Source of the DNA: Suilimivivens sp963618065
GTDB lineage: Bacteria > Bacillota > Clostridia > Lachnospirales > Lachnospiraceae
NCBI GenBank assembly: GCA_963618065.1
Contig: CAVERH010000034.1
Coordinates: forward strand, 1 to 31,936
Direction: 5' to 3'
Length of the DNA: 31,936 nucleotides
Shown here in pieces: positions 30,425-31,936 of this stretch. Within the stretch, counting starts at the first letter, position 1. Each line of letters starts with the position of its first letter. Below the pieces are notes generated by a model that did no database searches, was not told the DNA's origin, and worked only from the letters and a program-made list of their open reading frames with translations. The position numbers and the translations under genes were made by a program.

Positions 30425-31675
30425 ATGGTTCTTAAGAAAGAAGCACGCAAAGATTTTGATAAAAGTAGACCGAAAGGGAGCGATACAAACCATACTCAGA
30501 TGGATCATACCATATCAGCTGCAGAAATAATACGTGATCCGGAAGCAGCAGCTCACATGACTAGAGAAGAGCAGATTGATTTTGCTAATAGCGAAACTAA
30601 TCTAAATTTGATGGATTCAGCTGCAAATCAATCAAAAGGAGACAGCACGATGTCAGAATGGCTAGATTCAGAGCGAAATGGAGAAAAGCCAGCTGATAGA
30701 TTTGATATAGATGAGGAAGCATTAAGGCAGAAGGATAAAGAGGCAAGGGAAGAATACGAAAAGCAAAAGAAGGATGCAGAACAAAGGTCAATTGAAGCAG
30801 GAAAACGTTCACAAAAAGCTGAAGCATATAGGATAGGAAAAAAGGCAGCTAGAGCAATTGTGATGAACTTATTTGCAGATTTGATAAAGAAAATGATAAA
30901 TAATTTAATTGCCTGGCTCAAATCTGGACAAAAAAATTTAAGGACGCTGCTTATTTCACTCAAAAATGCAATCGTGAAATTTGTTATTGATTTGAAGGAT
31001 AATGTGCTCAATGTAGTCGACACAGCTGCTACTGTAATTGCGACATCTATACTCGGACCAGTCATTAGTACGATAAAAAAAGCCTGGATGTTTATTAAAC
31101 AAGGCTGGTCATCGTTGAAACAAGCAATTGACCATATTAGAAAACCTGAAAATAAGGGTAAACCGGTTGGCGTGCTAATGATGGAAGTTGGAAAGATTGT
31201 GATTGGTGGCTTAACTGCAGCAGGAGCAATTGTTTTGGGTGAAGTCATTGAGAAAAATCTTATGGCTGTTCCGTTGCTTGCAATCGAGATACCGTTGTTT
31301 GGCTCATTGGCAAATATTATCGGTATTTTTATGGGGGCAGTGGTTTCTGGCATTATAGGGGCATTGGCAATTAATCTCATTAACAGATTAATATCCAAAA
31401 GACAGAAAGCAGAATTGAGTGAAGAAAAGGTGAAAAAAGGAAATGAAATTCTGTCTACACAAGAAAAATTAATGGATGTTGTAATCACAAAGGTAAATAA
31501 TGTTAAGACAGATGCTTCAGAATCAATAAGAATGAGACATAAAGAGGCTGCAAATTCCATACGTGATTCTTTGGAAACAATAAAGAAAAATGAAGAATCG
31601 GATTTTAAGGATATTGATAATAGCGAGGATTTTGCCAAAATGGATCGGCGTCTTCGAGATTTGGGTGCAGAATAG
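30425..31675 (+). CDS. C-terminal fragment downstream of the TGA
   Basis: The first ATG after the stop is 30425, preceded only by a poorly spaced AGAGAAG, so independent translation is doubtful. This fragment of 416 residues carries the HNH-like stretch, the coiled coil, and the hydrophobic segments. It would be missing the N-terminal 145 residues of the 561-residue frame. Confidence 0.5.
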   Translation: MVLKKEARKDFDKSRPKGSDTNHTQMDHTISAAEIIRDPEAAAHMTREEQIDFANSETNLNLMDSAANQSKGDSTMSEWLDSERNGEKPADRFDIDEEALRQKDKEAREEYEKQKKDAEQRSIEAGKRSQKAEAYRIGKKAARAIVMNLFADLIKKMINNLIAWLKSGQKNLRTLLISLKNAIVKFVIDLKDNVLNVVDTAATVIATSILGPVISTIKKAWMFIKQGWSSLKQAIDHIRKPENKGKPVGVLMMEVGKIVIGGLTAAGAIVLGEVIEKNLMAVPLLAIEIPLFGSLANIIGIFMGAVVSGIIGALAINLINRLISKRQKAELSEEKVKKGNEILSTQEKLMDVVITKVNNVKTDASESIRMRHKEAANSIRDSLETIKKNEESDFKDIDNSEDFAKMDRRLRDLGAE

Positions 31676-31686
31676 GAGGATTCAAG

Positions 31687-31936
31687 ATGAAGCTTTGTTA
31701 TATCATCGGTGCCGCGATTGCAGTTGGTAGTGTAGCAGAAATTATTTATTTGATAAAAAAATCAGATAAAGAAAATAATAAAATAAACAATGAATTAGAG
31801 CTAAAGTTGTTAAAATCAGAAAAAAATACAACAGTACTTGTTCAACCGGAAAAGGTACAAGAAGATGATGAGGTTGACATTGATCTAGATGGGGCTATTA
31901 CAGAATTTACAGGGAGGAAAATAAACGCAATTGATA
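31687..31936 (+). CDS. Small single-pass membrane protein (3' partial)
   Basis: ATG 31687 follows AGGAGGA at six bases, which starts in the stop codon of the preceding gene. The frame is open to the window edge (83 residues so far). Residues 4-23 (CYIIGAAIAVGSVAEIIYLI) form a transmembrane or signal-anchor helix; the rest is charged, with an acidic stretch EDDEVDIDLDGAI. It belongs to the cargo operon. No family is recognised. It may be a membrane partner of the HNH-like protein. Confidence 0.7.
   Translation, partial: MKLCYIIGAAIAVGSVAEIIYLIKKSDKENNKINNELELKLLKSEKNTTVLVQPEKVQEDDEVDIDLDGAITEFTGRKINAID

Larger units (their letters stand above)
29990..31675 (+). pseudogene. HNH-like/transmembrane protein, one frame split by an in-frame TGA
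   Basis: Positions 29990 to 31675 form one reading frame of 562 codons except for a single TGA at 30350-30352. It reads RYDD-stop-QDNFQRKEDG, where a Trp (TGG) would fit. The intact protein would be 561 aa. Parts: a helical N terminus (1-160); an HNH-like stretch with Asp172-His173 in MDHTISAAEI, Asn204/206 in NLNL and NQSKGD (213-218); an acidic coiled coil; amphipathic helices; and hydrophobic segments near the C terminus (GKIVIGGLTAAGAIVLG, ANIIGIFMGAVVSGIIGALAI). It could be an inactivated gene, a sequencing error, or rarely recoding. Function is not established; a membrane-associated nuclease effector is inferred. Confidence 0.75.
20739..31936. mobile_element. Integrative mobilizable element next to guaA (right end outside the window)
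   Basis: From the guaA terminator to the window edge the genes change from housekeeping to a complete mobile set: XRE repressor, small HTH protein, replisome-organizer-like and DnaC-like replication proteins, tyrosine integrase, MobC-like protein, ParM/ParR-like pair, oriT-like region, MobV relaxase, and cargo. No conjugation (type IV secretion) genes are seen, so it would need a helper for transfer. The exact left boundary is not defined: it may lie in the last guaA codons. The right attachment site is not in the window. The integrase sits in the middle of the visible part, unlike many islands where it borders the attachment site. Confidence 0.8.

Noticed and set aside
30628..31638. A 336-residue open frame on the minus strand
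   Set aside because: It lies opposite the cargo frame in an AT-rich coding block, where long antisense frames arise by codon bias. It has no ribosome site or promoter and its sequence is rich in Ser/Ile/Phe runs typical of shadow frames.

Overview
This window reads as the chromosome of a spore-forming, anaerobic Firmicute, most likely a Lachnospiraceae-type Clostridium relative. The evidence is the clostridial style of the proteins, a cwlD-type amidase, a spoIIID gene behind a sigma-E-like promoter, and a complete F-type ATP synthase operon whose c subunit carries the sodium-binding residue set. No rRNA, tRNA or CRISPR array was seen.

Positions 1-20738 look like ordinary core chromosome. From the left: the tail of an unidentified gene, cwlD, a Sua5-type threonylcarbamoyl-AMP synthase, rpiB, and a secreted coiled-coil/SleB-type wall hydrolase. 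A DUF402 gene on the minus strand then lies back to back with the ATP synthase operon atpZ-atpI-atpB-atpE-atpF-atpH-atpA-atpG-atpD-atpC (4274-11399), which ends at a hairpin terminator. A small unknown protein, a SAM methyltransferase, a large membrane-anchored protein with a degenerate C39-like tail, and a HerA/DUF853 ATPase follow. A minus-strand HD-GYP protein, spoIIID and guaA complete the region; guaA ends at a very strong terminator.

From about 20739 to the end of the window lies an integrated mobilizable element that continues past the right edge. guaA 3' ends are known integration sites for such islands, but the second attachment site is not in the window. Its modules are: an XRE repressor divergent from a small HTH protein; a phage-type replication pair (replisome-organizer-like protein and DnaC-like loader); a tyrosine integrase; a MobC-like protein; a ParM/ParR-like partition pair followed by two 32-bp-spaced hairpins; and an oriT-like region with a MobV-type nick motif next to a MobV relaxase. 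The element therefore appears able to excise, replicate, segregate and be mobilized by a helper. No type IV secretion genes are visible.

The cargo end (28239-31936) is the most interesting part. A promoter drives a cyclic-di-GMP-I (GEMM) riboswitch followed by an intrinsic terminator, then a small HTH protein, a WYL-domain regulator, and a markedly AT-rich group of unfamiliar genes. The group holds a 101-residue soluble protein, a 561-residue protein with an HNH-nuclease-like stretch and hydrophobic segments, and a small single-pass membrane protein cut by the window edge. The 561-residue frame is broken by one in-frame TGA where a Trp codon would fit. This arrangement resembles a regulated defence or conflict module on a mobile element, but the function is inferred, not shown.
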